Source: Panorpa germanica (taxonomy: Eukaryota > Arthropoda > Insecta > Mecoptera > Panorpidae). Taken from it: DNA of 64,000 nt. Of this stretch, positions 8,963-20,993 are shown piece after piece. Position 1 is the first letter of the stretch; each line of letters begins with the position of its first letter. The notes under the pieces were generated by a model, which searched no databases, was not told where the DNA came from, and saw only the letters and a program-made list of their open reading frames with translations. The DNA lies in contig OY783210.1 in the NCBI GenBank assembly GCA_963678705.1, positions 14,757,331 to 14,821,330 of the forward strand, in the 5' to 3' direction. The position numbers and the translations under genes were made by a program.

Positions 8963-11900
8963 TTAACTGCATATATTTATTAATTGCGCAATATACAGTA
9001 ATAAAATATTTATATACAACGTTGTACTTTCGTTATGATGATTAATAGATTTAGTTTTTCGCTCATCTGGAGTTTCTAATGTTGGTATGATTTCTTTGAT
9101 CCAATCAACGTAAAAATGAACTGCAGTATGGACACTAGGTCTTTTTGATTTGCACGATTCTTCTCCAAAAGATACAATGCCTGTTAATTTTTCATTACAC
9201 ACTAAGGGACCACCGCTATCACCCTGAAATTTAAAAATAAAATACTTCTTTTGCTTACTTCTTCTATAAAGTTAACATTTGGAGGTTAAGCATTTAATTT
9301 CTGTAAAACTGTATATACTCGCTGGACACAATTATATACATCTAGGTAAAAAGTTTACTTGTTACATCATTAAAGTGAATAAATATTATTCCTCGACGTC
9401 ACGTTCGATTTTTACCCTCTACTAGAAGGGTAGAGATGAATTGCCATCTCTTTTATACAACAGAGTGTAACTGAGATGTAAAAAAAAGTGACAGTCAAAC
9501 GACATTTACGACTGCTTCGTGCTACACAGTATTTATATTTTGAAGGTTGTGAACAAAAATAAATAAAATTCTCATTAGCCTCCAGACTACTATAATGGTC
9601 CTGTGACGTCAAAAGATGATTACAAATCAAACGGCACAACAGAAATTCAAATTTTGCATACATTTTTATGTAAATAGCTATATCTCTGATCAGTTTTCTA
9701 TATATAAAAAATAAAAATAATAAATAAATATATATATATTAGTCCATACAACAACCACTCCTAAAAAATGAATTCACCACATATTATTGCTCCTAGACCA
9801 GCTGCAACCTAAGTTACATCTTTTAAAACATCTATAAGTTTTGGTTTATGAAAAAAAAATTTGTGCGTGAATTGTGACACTGTATATAACGAAATTATAT
9901 TTAAGAAAGTAATATAGATTCCACAATAAAAAGAATTTTGTACCAGTCTTACTTACTTTACATGAATCTTGTTTCATTTCCGCATCCGTAGCGCAAATTA
10001 CTGAATCAGGCATTGTTGGATCATTCCAGATTTGTCTGCATTTTTTTATATCTACTATAGATAAATGTGCTTTAGTTGGCGACAATGTCATTTCTTTATA
10101 CTGAAATTAAATGCAGGAACATTTTATTTAATTACCAAGACATTAATATAGGGCAAAAGTGTACGAAACTTACATTTGTCTTTCCATATCCGGAAACGTG
10201 GCAATTTGTTCCTGTTGCCACGTTTCCGGTTGACAATTGCACCGGTTTAAGCTTGTCTGGAAATTTGCCTGAAATCTAAAATAATTTCACTAAATATTTC
10301 TGATAGTACAGAACTATGGGAATAGAGGAGCTACAATCGATTTAACCCATGATTTTGTACACAGGACAATGATATGTTAACGGAATAATCCGCTTGGAGC
10401 GTTGTAAGCAAATTCCCAAAACGCTCTGTCAAAAATGAAAGAAACTCACAAATGTGTGTATGGAAATAAAAGTTTATATTAAAATATTAGTGGTAATGTT
10501 AAATACTGTACTAAATCAATAGTAAGAACACTTTATTTTGACACTTATACCTTTACTAAAAGTTAGGTTAGAAATCACAAGCATTTCATGTGCAAAATGG
10601 GAACAGAACTGACGAGTTTCTATTTCCAATAAAAGCGTCAGTTTGACAGACCTGTGTACAGCATCATGGTATAACTCACGGTCTTAAGTATTAACTTTAC
10701 TGTGATGTGAAAATAACTAATATATTCTGAAGAAACCACTATCCTATAATAAATATCCAGTATTCAAACCTTTATAATAGCGATGTCATCCGCTGGTGCA
10801 CAGATTTTTTCTTCACACGCATTAATCCGTTTTGAATAATTTTTATGTATAGTTATATTTTCTACATTATGCTTATATCCTTGCATTAAATCACGTTTAT
10901 TCGATGTAATTTTCAAATTTCTTTTTTCACTTCCAATAACACAATGAGCAGCGGTTAATACATGGCTAATATCAATTATAGATCCACCACATATTTTGCC
11001 AGTTGTTATATCTGTTATCAAAATCTAAAATATAAGTTTTATTTAGAACACTATTTTGTATTTTTTGAAGAGCGCCATATAACATGAAACGGTGTTTCAA
11101 AGAACTATTTTTGAAAAAATTAGATTATCAACGGACCCTATATAACTGTAGAAGAAATTGGTTGAAAAATAGTTTACTCGGCTCTTTCCTGAGGTAAGGC
11201 TACACTGTGAATAATAATAGCGCGGAAATAATAATAATAAAAGTATAAATAATAATTTCCGCGGGCTTTTTAAATCAGCAGAGTGCATGTATATTTTACA
11301 GAATATAGAATTACGGATTTATTTACGCGCTATTCTTTTTCACCTAAGATATAGCCTTAGCATAACAAAGAGGCAATCTTTTTTAAAGTAAAAAATCGCC
11401 AATTGTTAACGAGCGCTCTCAAAAAATCGCTAAATAGGGGTCTTACTTATTTAAATAATATTTGTAAATGAAAATTTGACAAAATTACCTGATAGAGTAT
11501 TTCAGACCCTGTAACTGGCTCTCCAGCTGTTATCCGATGTACAAGAGAGTTATCTGGTTTACCTAGCAATATTTGAAATAAATGTAATGTATAATAAATT
11601 ACAATAATCCCCATATAACGCGATTCTTATGCTACACGTGGCATAAAACCGCATTATAAGAAATATGAAATCCAATTTCAGGTTTACAATCCTTAATCTA
11701 CACAATAAATGTACAATATAGTTTTCATTTAGTTTTAATAGGCTTGTGTCCTATGTCTTAATTTCTATAAAAGTGTACTATATATTGATAAAGTGGGTTA
11801 CTAGAACCTCAAATGTTCAATTATTTTTTAATAACTCCTTATATGTTAGGAGATATTAACAATTAAAAAAGTCTTTTTGTCTCTTTAATTATTAAAGGGA

Positions 11901-14900
11901 TTCAACGTTGTAAACATTCCAAGTGCATGTGACATCACAATCCTTGTGTAAGGTTACCAACCTTACAGCTCATAAATCTCTGCTATATGTATTTATATAT
12001 CAAAATATCAAATATTATTTACAGCTATTTCAAGGAATAATAAAATTCCAATATTATGTCTGCCTTAGCAGAGTTAAATAAAATAAAAACTTATTATTCT
12101 TTGACTTTGAAATAATCAAGTATTTGACTACCAAAACATTACCACAGCACTGACCTACTCAACAAATAACTGACGTTAAAATGCATTTCACGTCATACAA
12201 ATATGGTCGACCATTTCTACCGCTAAAACTACAATTCAAACTTTTAATTGCTATATCTCCGTCAACATTTAGATATTTAATAAAATAGACACACCAATAC
12301 ACATTTATTAACATCAATTTCAATCAACAATTGAAAAATCGACCACTAAAAAATGAGACACAAGCCCATTAATATTTAATCTTACCTGTCAGAGCGTTTA
12401 TCCATAAAAAATCGTTTAAAATACTAGCATAGAGTTTAGGGTTTGAATCTACTGGAAAACGGCAGCCCCAGGATGCCACTGCAGCTATTTTACCATCGCA
12501 AAAAAGTACCATGCCATAGTCATCCTGTATTGAATTAAATACAAGTACATACAAATTTGTGTAATTAAATAAATGTAAAGATAAGTTTGTAAACATTTAC
12601 GAAAGGCGAATGCCTTCTTCTGAGGTCGTGTTTACACTTGATTCCATTATATGAGGTCCACATTTATATTTAAAATAAGGCAAATATTCAATAACCCGAA
12701 CGTTCTATTCCCGAATTGTTCTATTTATCGACACTAACCCGAAAATGCATTTTGCAAAAGGATGGATTTGCGGTTTACAAATATCGGTAATTATTCGATA
12801 TAGCTACACCTTTTGTTTTGAATCTCATTAAAAAACTACTGCATTTTTGTATACTTTATGGCATTTTTTGTATGCTCAAAACATGTACAAATCACTACGC
12901 ATTATACATTATACCATTTTTTATTTAAAAATAGACAATATTAAAGGTTAAAGTTAAATTTTTAAATTTGAGGTTAGAAAAAAAATAATAATGTTTCATA
13001 TATTAGTAAAAATGGCGTTATATTTCATATTTATTAGGCAAGAACCATAAATTCTGTCTATTATTTAATAAAAAATTGTATAAAGTATATTACGTGTGAT
13101 TTGTACATGTTTTCACTATAATAAAAGCATCATAAAATATACGAAAGTGCAATAGTTTTTTTTATAAAATTCAAAACAAAAGGTGTAGCTATATCGAATA
13201 ATAACCCAAATATCTTATAGAAAAAGGTCGGCTCCGAATGCAAATGTTTTCTTAGTAGATAAAGATATACCTTGCACAAAGCCTGCTCATCCTGTGTTAC
13301 CGTTCCACAGATCATATCCTTATAGAAGAAATTTATGGAGTTGTAATGTTTTTTGCATTCTTCGTCTCTCAGTAATAATACCTTTGTCTCAACCAATTTT
13401 TTTTCCTGCTCATCAGTTGCCTAATAATATAAGATATTTTATATTTAGAAATTCAAAAATTGGATTGTGAATCTAGGCAGACTGTCGTTAAATCCAAACT
13501 TACCAATTTTGTGTTCCAACCATATTCCTTACAAACTGAATTTGGGGGAATTGGGCTATTTAGAAATTCGAAAAAATTATTGCCATCATTTACAAACTCA
13601 AAACTAGAGTATACTTCTATTAACGCAACGTTATGCTCCAATGTCAGGTGATTATATAAAGAATGAATATCAATATGGTCAACTCTTCTCCTTCGACCAA
13701 CTTTATGTCCCAATTCAGGAACTGTTGTTAAAATATCGATTTGATCTGGTTCATAAGGTTGAACGCATCGAGCTGTTGTGAACACAAACCAGGAATTCAG
13801 TATAACGCCACTGCAAATGTGCCTGTCATTATCGTTCACTTCCCGTAAGGACACCTACAAATAAAAAAGTATCAATATTTTGGAATGCACCGTCTATCGA
13901 GGGTGGTGTACTAGTGAGCACTACTAACGGGCATTAAACTTCAAACTAAGGGCCTTATTTTGGAACATTTTCTTTGTCGTGACGTGTCATGAATTGGACT
14001 AGTGTGATATTCATTTGTTCGTTAATATTGTCAAATATTAACTTAATCTTATGTTGCTTTTTTACTGCAATTTTATTATCATATTAATCTAATACATGAC
14101 GCATGAGATAAGAGAAAAAGTTACAAAACAAGACCATACCCAGTAAACATTTTGGAGCATTTTGGAGTCACTTTAACATCATATTGGAGATGCGTATGAT
14201 TTTTTTGTCATGAAAGAGTTCATTTATAGTTCAGTCTCCCACAGTCGTTCATATGAAATGTCAGTTTTATCGGCTATAGATGACGGAACCACTCCACCTG
14301 TCAGAATACAAATGAAGATAAAGTTGATGCGAACTATAATTGAAGTGAAATAGTGATAGAAACGTCACAAAAAGGAACACTTCACTAAATGTTTACTGGG
14401 TATAACACAGAAACAAGTGCATATTAAATAATTTTAGAAATTATATTGTGGTTTGACCCTTTTGTATGATGAAATACTTGCAATATAATATTCAAGGAGT
14501 GATTCTTGACAGAGATTCTTCTGATTTGTTACTATGTCAGTACCAGTGCAAAGATCATTTCCTAAATAACTGGTCTTAGAGAGACAGATTCCTGGAAATA
14601 GAAACATAAATAAGTTAAAGCGTAAATGTACTACATGGTTTTACAATTATTAATAAATGGTAACATCGAAATTTAAACTGAAACCTCTTTTTGAAAGACA
14701 CTACATTATTTTGGAAAATCTATAACTATGTTGACATCTGGAATCTTCTATTTTATGAATTATAAAGCTAAACACAGAATTCTATTTAAAGTAATTTGTC
14801 TAATATTTTTTAATTTATTTTATTGTTATATTTTTGCTATTAGGCACTACATTCTTCAGCCTTAAATTATTAATTTATGTCCCAGTAAACATTTGGTGAA

Positions 14901-15191
14901 ATAGAATGGCTAGGTGAAGTTATAGTCACTCGTACATTTTAATTCTGACGTTTTACAAGTTGGAGCAACACACAGAAAATCAATTTTAGTTCAAATTGAT
15001 TCCGTACCTGTCATAAAACAGACATTCCCTATGAACGACTGAATAGAAAACAAACGCGTTCTTCACTAAAAACTCATGAAAAGTAATTGAAATGAAATAG
15101 AATTACAAATACATATATATATGTGTGTTTATTAAAAATAAAACTAACCTACAAATATCACAACATATTTAAATAACTTCTTCACAGTCAT
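8963..15191 (-). CDS. two-domain S1 protease: inactive protease homologue fused to an active trypsin domain
   Basis: Exons 15149-15191, 14482-14591, 13504-13854, 13271-13420, 12386-12524, 11489-11562, 10770-11024, 10174-10275, 9957-10100 and 8963-9223 join in phase to about 542 aa. A signal peptide (MTVKKLFKYVVIFVGICLS) leads to an S1 domain (about 50-264) with all three catalytic residues changed: His to Arg80 (TTARC), Asp to Asn126 (HNVAL), Ser to Tyr221 (DDYGM). A linker with an Arg274-Ile275 activation site follows, then a second S1 domain with His316 (TAAHC), Asp369 (DDIAI), Ser459 (GDSGGPLVC) and Asp453 at the specificity position, which predicts trypsin-like cleavage. The tail is hydrophobic. 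The exon 2 donor is GC, not GT. These could be two genes, but no start or signal peptide was found for the second domain and the phase-1 junction fits exactly. Confidence 0.72.
11738..12369 (-). mobile_element. MITE, ATGGGCTTGTGTCC family, copy 1
   Basis: About 630 bp with inverted ends (ATAGGCTTGTGTCC and GACACAAGCCCAT), no coding capacity, and inner sequence shared with eight other copies in the window. It lies in the intron between the inactive and active protease domains, and its end is only 16 bp from the splice donor at 12385. Confidence 0.85.
14136..14403. mobile_element. small MITE with ATACCCAGTAAACAT ends
   Basis: 268 bp bounded by ATACCCAGTAAACATTT and its inverse AAATGTTTACTGGGTAT. 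No reading frame. Related sequence is at 14880-15075 (one end only) and 31518-31752. It lies in the protease gene's second intron. Confidence 0.75.
14880..15075. mobile_element. partial copy of the CCCAGTAAACAT MITE
   Basis: Starts with CCCAGTAAACATTTGG and shares scattered inner blocks with the copy at 14136-14403, but no matching inverted end was found. The right boundary is approximate. Confidence 0.45.
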
Positions 15192-15507
15192 AGTTTCGTT
15201 CACTAACAAATATATTCAATGAAATTTGATAAAATACTGGGTCTGATTATATATTTGTATATACTCCTATATGCCTATCGATTTATCTGTATTTTTGTTA
15301 ATATTTATCGATAAAATAGATAATGTATCAGTGACATTTTTGATTCACCTTTTAAGGTGATAATTGATTGATGAATGAATCATAATTTACGCGAACTTGC
15401 TTAATTTATCAATAACTTCTGGGTACATTAATTACATTATCTATTTCCTTGTTTTAATGACAATGAGAAAAATGCGTTTTACTTTTATTGCTTTACTGAA
15501 GTAGAAA

Positions 15508-15938
15508 TGGGCTTATGAAATCATTTTTTGGGCGATCATTTTTTAAATGTTGATTGAAATATATGTTAATAAATGTATATTGACGTTTATATTTTATTAA
15601 ATATCTAAATATTGACGGAGATATAGCAATTAAAAGTTTGAATTGTAGTTTTAGCGCTACAGATGTTGGCCATATTTATGACGTAACATGTCGCACTATT
15701 AAGTATCTCTTTTACACTCTATTGTATAAAAGAGATAGCAACTTAGCGGATGTGAATTTACATGTATTGATATTTTTTATAACGTTGGATCCCTTTAATA
15801 ATTAAACGGAAAAAATGACTATTATAATTGTTAATATCTCCTAAAACATAGCAAGTTATTAAACAATAATTGGACATTTGAAGTCTTGGTAGCTAACTTT
15901 AAGTTTTATTGAAATTAAGACTTGGTTCACAAGCATAT
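15508..15938 (+). mobile_element. MITE, ATGGGCTTGTGTCC family, degenerate copy 2
   Basis: A diverged and shortened copy. The start reads ATGGGCTTATGAAATC and the end is lost around TTCACAAGC. It contains a short inverted repeat (TATCTCTTTTACACTC ... GTATAAAAGAGATAGC, about 15706-15738) also present inside copy 9, so this insertion marks a subfamily. Confidence 0.7.
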
Positions 15939-16144
15939 TTCGCTTTCCAATTAGCCAGGTATCTATTGTCCAGTTCATTAGTGAGACAACTCGGAGTCAT
16001 TAGAGTTCGGTATGCATTTATATGTAAAAATGTGTCCTTAGTTTTAACGATGTAAGCCTTCGACTTAAAATCTCCATCGCTAAAAACAATTTATTTGCAA
16101 TTTCTTCTTATCAGTGGATTTTACGATAAAAATAGTTATTATCA

Positions 16145-16752
16145 ATGGGCTTGTGTCCTCATTTTTTAGTGGTCGATTTTTCAATTGTTGCTTAAAATTG
16201 ATGTTAATAAATGTGTATTGACGTGTCTATTTTATTAAATATCTAAATGTTGACGGAGATATAGCAATTAAAAGTTTGAATTGTAGTTTTAGCGCTAGAA
16301 ATGGTCGGCCATATTTGTATGACGTGAAATGCATTTTAACGTCAGTTATTTGTTGAGTAGGTCAGTGCTGTGGTAATGTTTTGTAGCTGTTGGTAGTCGA
16401 AATAATCAAGTCAAGTCAAAGAATAATAAGTTTTTATTTTATTTAACCCTGCTAAGGCAGACATAATATTGAAATTTTATTGTTCCTTGAAATAGCTGTA
16501 AATAATATTTGATATTTTGATATATAAATACATATAGCAGAGATTTATCAGCTGTAAGGTTGCTAACCTTACACAAGGATTGTGTTGTCATCCCTTTAAT
16601 AATTAAAGACACAAAATGATTTTTTAATTGTTAATATCTCTTAACATATAAGGAGTTATTAAAGAATAATTGAACATTTGAGGTTCTAGTAACCCACTTT
16701 ATCAATATATAGGACACTTTTATAGAAATTAAGACATAGGACACAAGCCCAT
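16145..16752 (+). mobile_element. MITE, ATGGGCTTGTGTCC family, copy 3
   Basis: 608 bp with both ends intact (ATGGGCTTGTGTCCTC and GGACACAAGCCCAT). The 119-codon reverse frame running through its right end is not a gene: the same peptide tail appears wherever another copy of this MITE is read in that frame. Confidence 0.88.
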
Positions 16753-18306
16753 TTTCTAGAATGATTCTGCAGTTTACAGGGTTTAAAGTTGAATACTGGA
16801 GCCGATATGTGCAAGCTACTATAGTTTGTTCAATAGCCGTTGATATTGCTTGATTCAGTTTTCTTAACACACATTTCATTTCATATGTGCACAAAAACAT
16901 ATTCAAGTAATATTTAACCATCGTTGAACAAACTATAGTTAGTACCAAATCACGCATCTTTGCTACGACAAATTCTCTACGGTGTTGCATGCACCTTACC
17001 CTTTCTTACAATAAGGGTGCATAGCCTCCATAGAGATGCTGTGGTAAATCACTTGTTTGCGTAAGAAATTAAAAGATTATTACATTTATAAAATATAATT
17101 TCCCAAAATTATTTTCTACAGAAATACAAAATCTTTTTTTAATTTGTATTTTATAAAGATATATCTGAATTTTGCATAACAAAACGGATATAGCACTCAT
17201 CTGGTGGTAGATTTATTAACTACAACATCGTTAATCTCCGTCTTTCTGTTTCTTCTTCCTGCTTTGGAAGATTCTAGTTTATTTCATCCCAGCTTTCGTC
17301 CGAATTGGAGGTATTTTCCGCTCTTCTAAAATTGTGAGTATATTTTCTAAATTATTATTCTGTTCAAATAATATTTAATTATCTTATATATATTAATTGA
17401 TCAATATATAAAATAATTAATGTTATTAATATAAATAATATTAGCGAATAATATTATTTATATTTGTTAATATATTAATTTCTACTTGCAGCCATTTTGA
17501 GATAGAGCGTCTAAATAATTTTCACACGTTCTAAATATTTAAACATTTAATGATATTGTAAATTATGATTAATCAATTAAAAAACACGATTCTTTTTAAA
17601 TCAACATGTTAATATGTATAATAAAAATTGAAATTAGATATTTTTAATGTACATATTAATTAAACTCTGAAAATCACGGCTTTTCTAACATACTTAATTA
17701 AGATTAACCATTTTTTAAAATACTGTTTCAAAATTAATTCATTTTAAATCCACATTTGTGTGGAATACAAATTTTTTATTATAAACAACCATGCCGCCGT
17801 CGCCATTTTGATGCATCTATAGAAAGATGCTGGATCATGCAACTTGGCTGCTTTACGCAAGTGTGCTTTATCTCAATTGCAAGTAAAGTCGGATAAAACA
17901 TTTAAAATTAAGAATACTGATAATATTTATAGACAGAATTCTCGATTTTTGAAATCTTCAATAATTTTTTGTGTTCATAATATTCATATTTTTGTTTTGT
18001 TTATTTTGTAAACTTTTAAGTGTTTCATTTAACAGTTGGAAATTTTTTAAAGACCTGTATGTAACGAAATTGGACTTCTAAATTTCGCCCAAAGCTATCG
18101 ACATCGATTGTCCGATATCTTAAATCGAATAAAGTAGCCTAACAATGTTAAATATAGTACTTTAAGAAATCGTCTAATACTAACCGACGTCTGTACAAAA
18201 TATTGGTTTCATTTGTATAATTAGGTATTTTTTTATCCTTTCTCCTATTTAATTAGCCCTATAGTTACTAATACCACATCTTCTAGCTCTTAAAAAGGAA
18301 ATAAAA

Positions 18307-20993
18307 ATGGCGAATGAAAAAAATGCTCCGCTACATTTCAAGGTGTGCGTAACCGTAGGATCTGATAAAGAAATTCGGCGGTTTGAGACTGATCTTGAAG
18401 CTGTGTCCACTTTCTTAAAGTTAAACACCAAGCTAGAACAGGTATACCCAGTTCTAGCTGACAACAAGTTTAACATAACATGGAAAGGTATTTCTTTTTT
18501 TTTTTTAATCTTGCATTAAATATTTAGTTTTCGTTTCTATATGTTATCTTTTGTAGATAATGAGGGCGACCAAATTGTTATTTCCAATGATGATGAACTT
18601 GCACTTGCTTTGAGTAATTTGGGATCAGATCCTTTCCGATTGTTCATAACGGTGATCGAAGAAGGTGCTCATGAAGGTATCTCTTGCAACGTCTGCCGGG
18701 AACCTATTTACGGAATTCGCTATCTTTGCCTTAACTGCGACATTAATCTTTGCAATACTTGTGAAGGAGTTGGTTATCACGAAGATCATCTGGTGTTGCG
18801 CATTCCCTATGCTTTGCATGAGGTAAGATATTTACATAAGTGATTGCGTTAACTAAATAAATATGCTTTTAAAATTCATATTTTTCATTTGGTAGAATCC
18901 AAAACTGTACAAGTTGATGGCGTCTTATTTGGACGAAATGGTGACCCGATACGACAAAACTGTGATCAAGTCACTTGTTAAAGGGGATTCAGATGATGAA
19001 CTTTCTTCCGTCGTAAGCGATTCAGACGCTTTTGATTTCTCTTCCGACGGGTAAGTTTTAGTAGGATGATACGGTATATATGTTACGTCGAAATAGTAAA
19101 CTTGTATAGTTCGTGAAATAAACATAATTTTTGCCTGAATCTTAAAATACACCTGAAATATCTCAAATCATTTAACTTTAAGTTGATCTCACAAATAAAA
19201 TGTTTTAATTTCCGAAACCAGACAAGTTGTTGATTCGGCGAAAGATATGTTTAGCACAATCTATTAAGTAAGCTATTAATTACCTAATGATTTGTTTTAC
19301 ATTTTTTTACTTGCTATATATTTTTTTTTTATAACTAATACTATTTAATCATACAGATCTGAAGATGGATTCCTGTCAATGAAGCCAGATAAACCTGACT
19401 TGGATGATACAAACCTGAACTCAGGTTGGTATATTATTTATTAAGTACCCAGGTAGAAATGTAACGCTTGAGTTAGCTTGTTGCAGCTAACAAGTTAAGC
19501 CTTGCAAACTGCGTTACAGTTTCTATGGGAGAAGAAGATAATAAACCTAGGCTTAAAAGTTGTACCGCAAGGTAATATTCTACCTGGGTATATATGTACG
19601 TATTTCAGTTAACACTTGCAAAAGTTAGGTTAAATAACAAGCATTATAATATGATGTAAAGTTTTCGTTTCAATTTACATAAATGTTTTGGAAATTCAGA
19701 TGTGGCTTACCTTTATTTTACTAGTGTTTCTGGGTGGTTGTAAAAAAAAATATAATGATAAAATATTTGTTTCAGATATCAGTAATGATAAGAAAGTACA
19801 CTTTGAAGAAAAGTTGATGGAACGCGATTTGATTAAAGCATCTCTTGCCCCTAAAGATAGGGTATGGAGTGGTAATACAACTTTTGATTCTTCGTTGAAC
19901 TCAACTTCAAGCAATTTATATTATTCGAATGAACGTTTCACACCAAGGAAACCACAAGCTGCTAGTGCTAAATTCCAATCGAATAAAGAGGAAACTGAAT
20001 TCAATGTTTCCAGTGCGTTTTCTCTATATGGTGCAGAAGAAGATACTGAAGATGATCGCAACAACAACAACTCTTTCTTTGATGATTTCGTTTCATTGAG
20101 ACATATGCTAAAGACGCGAACTCCTACAGAAAAACCGAAACGCTTAAAAGTTGTTTCACATGTATCAGATAAATTGTCCAATGCAGTTCCAATTGATTTG
20201 TCTGCTAAAGTTCCTTCTGCAGTTGCTGCTTCCGCAAACCCAATCAATACTTCAGTTCCCAATACTAATGGATCGTCTTACTCATATTTTAGTAAGCCAT
20301 CAACCAGTGGACCTGGTTCTGTCAAGAAGAACACTTTTGTTCCACAACGTCGTGCTTCAGGGGGAACAGTTCCAACTGGAGTTAATACTTCTGCAAGATC
20401 AACTACACGACCATTGGCTCCAACCATTCCGGTGAATTTTCCTCAAATGATGCAAGCTCCATTTCCTTATGCTTTGGGAGGACCACATCTTCCCGTTACC
20501 TATGCTCCAAGCCGCTACGCTGCTGATGCTTTTGGACCACTACCTTTATTGACATCTTATGGTTATGATGGACCAGTTTCCTTCCCTCCATTTTATATTG
20601 AACCAGCACCATTCATCCGACCAGGCCAAATTGCTCAGACGCCTAGACCTTTGGCTCCAACAAGATCCAGTGCCCCATCTGTTAGACCACCATTACCTAC
20701 TCAAAATGCTTCCAGAGTATGGGCTCCTACTGCACCAACAGCTAATGGAAGATGGGCCCCAGCCAGGAGGCCAAACGGATCCTCTGCAGCTTACGACCGT
20801 CGCGTTCCTACAGGTGACAATTGCTCATAGTTTTATAAAATATACATAATTGTGTTTAGCAGTTGAAGTTTGTTTTAATATTACTTAATAAAATTTTAAC
20901 AGTTATTTTAATTTATGTTTAGATACAAATACTTATTCGGTGGATCGCGATATGGAAAATAAGGTAGCAGCTGAGTTCTTCAATAGCTATTAA
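18307..20993 (+). CDS. PB1-ZZ gene A: p62/sequestosome-1-like scaffold, 592 aa
   Basis: Exons 18307-18487, 18557-18822, 18896-19050, 19357-19424, 19776-20813 and 20923-20993. The ATG follows a 5'-UTR intron acceptor at 18286. Residues ~8-95 form a PB1 domain with p62-type basic residues (Lys in strand 1, then EIRRF) and an acidic OPCA motif (DNEGD ... NDDEL), so it should bind both faces and could self-assemble. Residues ~102-145 are a ZZ zinc finger beginning at Cys104 (CNVC ... CLNC ... CNTC ... H), close to the p62 ZZ that reads N-terminal Arg. The rest is disordered: acidic (SDSDAFDFSSDG), Ser/Asn-rich, then Pro-rich. A possible LC3-interacting motif, DDFVSL, is at about 326-331. No UBA domain was seen. 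It differs from p62 chiefly in its tail. Confidence 0.82.
19222..19267 (+). other. possible alternative last exon of gene A
   Basis: After an AAACCAG acceptor, the phase-2 overhang of the third exon would read on as GQVVDSAKDMFSTIY and stop at 19265-19267. Using it would give a short isoform of about 216 aa with PB1 and ZZ but no disordered tail. This is inference from splice phase only. Confidence 0.3.
19447..19590. mobile_element. foldback element with ACCCAGGTAGAAA ends
   Basis: About 144 bp in gene A's fourth intron, bounded by TACCCAGGTAGAAA and its inverse TTCTACCTGGGTA, with an inner hairpin around TTAGCTTGTTGCAGCTAAC. Relatives are at 29264-29354 and 32609-32758, with fragments near 21915, 27840 and 39950. 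Confidence 0.7.

Larger units (their letters stand above)
15192..18286. other. intergenic region between the protease gene and PB1-ZZ gene A
   Basis: Holds two MITE copies (15508-15938 degenerate, 16145-16752) and AT-rich filler. A pyrimidine-rich stretch at about 17235-17333 ends at a possible splice donor (ATT|GTGAGT), or at 17309 (GAG|GTATTT); either could close a 5' non-coding exon of gene A, because gene A's first coding exon starts after a clear acceptor at 18286. No other gene is supported. Confidence 0.4.

Noticed and set aside
12369-12385. Stop after KIKY as the natural end of the inactive protease
   Set aside because: It lies beyond a consensus donor (ACAG|GTAAGA) whose phase matches the next protease exon; kept only as a possible intron-retention product.
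16631-16990. 119-codon minus-strand frame
   Set aside because: Its C-terminal third is the reading of a MITE end; the same peptide appears at 40.0 kb in another copy of the MITE. The remainder has no recognisable domain.
20151-20849. 94- and 96-codon frames inside gene A's long exon
   Set aside because: Shadows of the Pro/Ser-rich coding exon in another frame.
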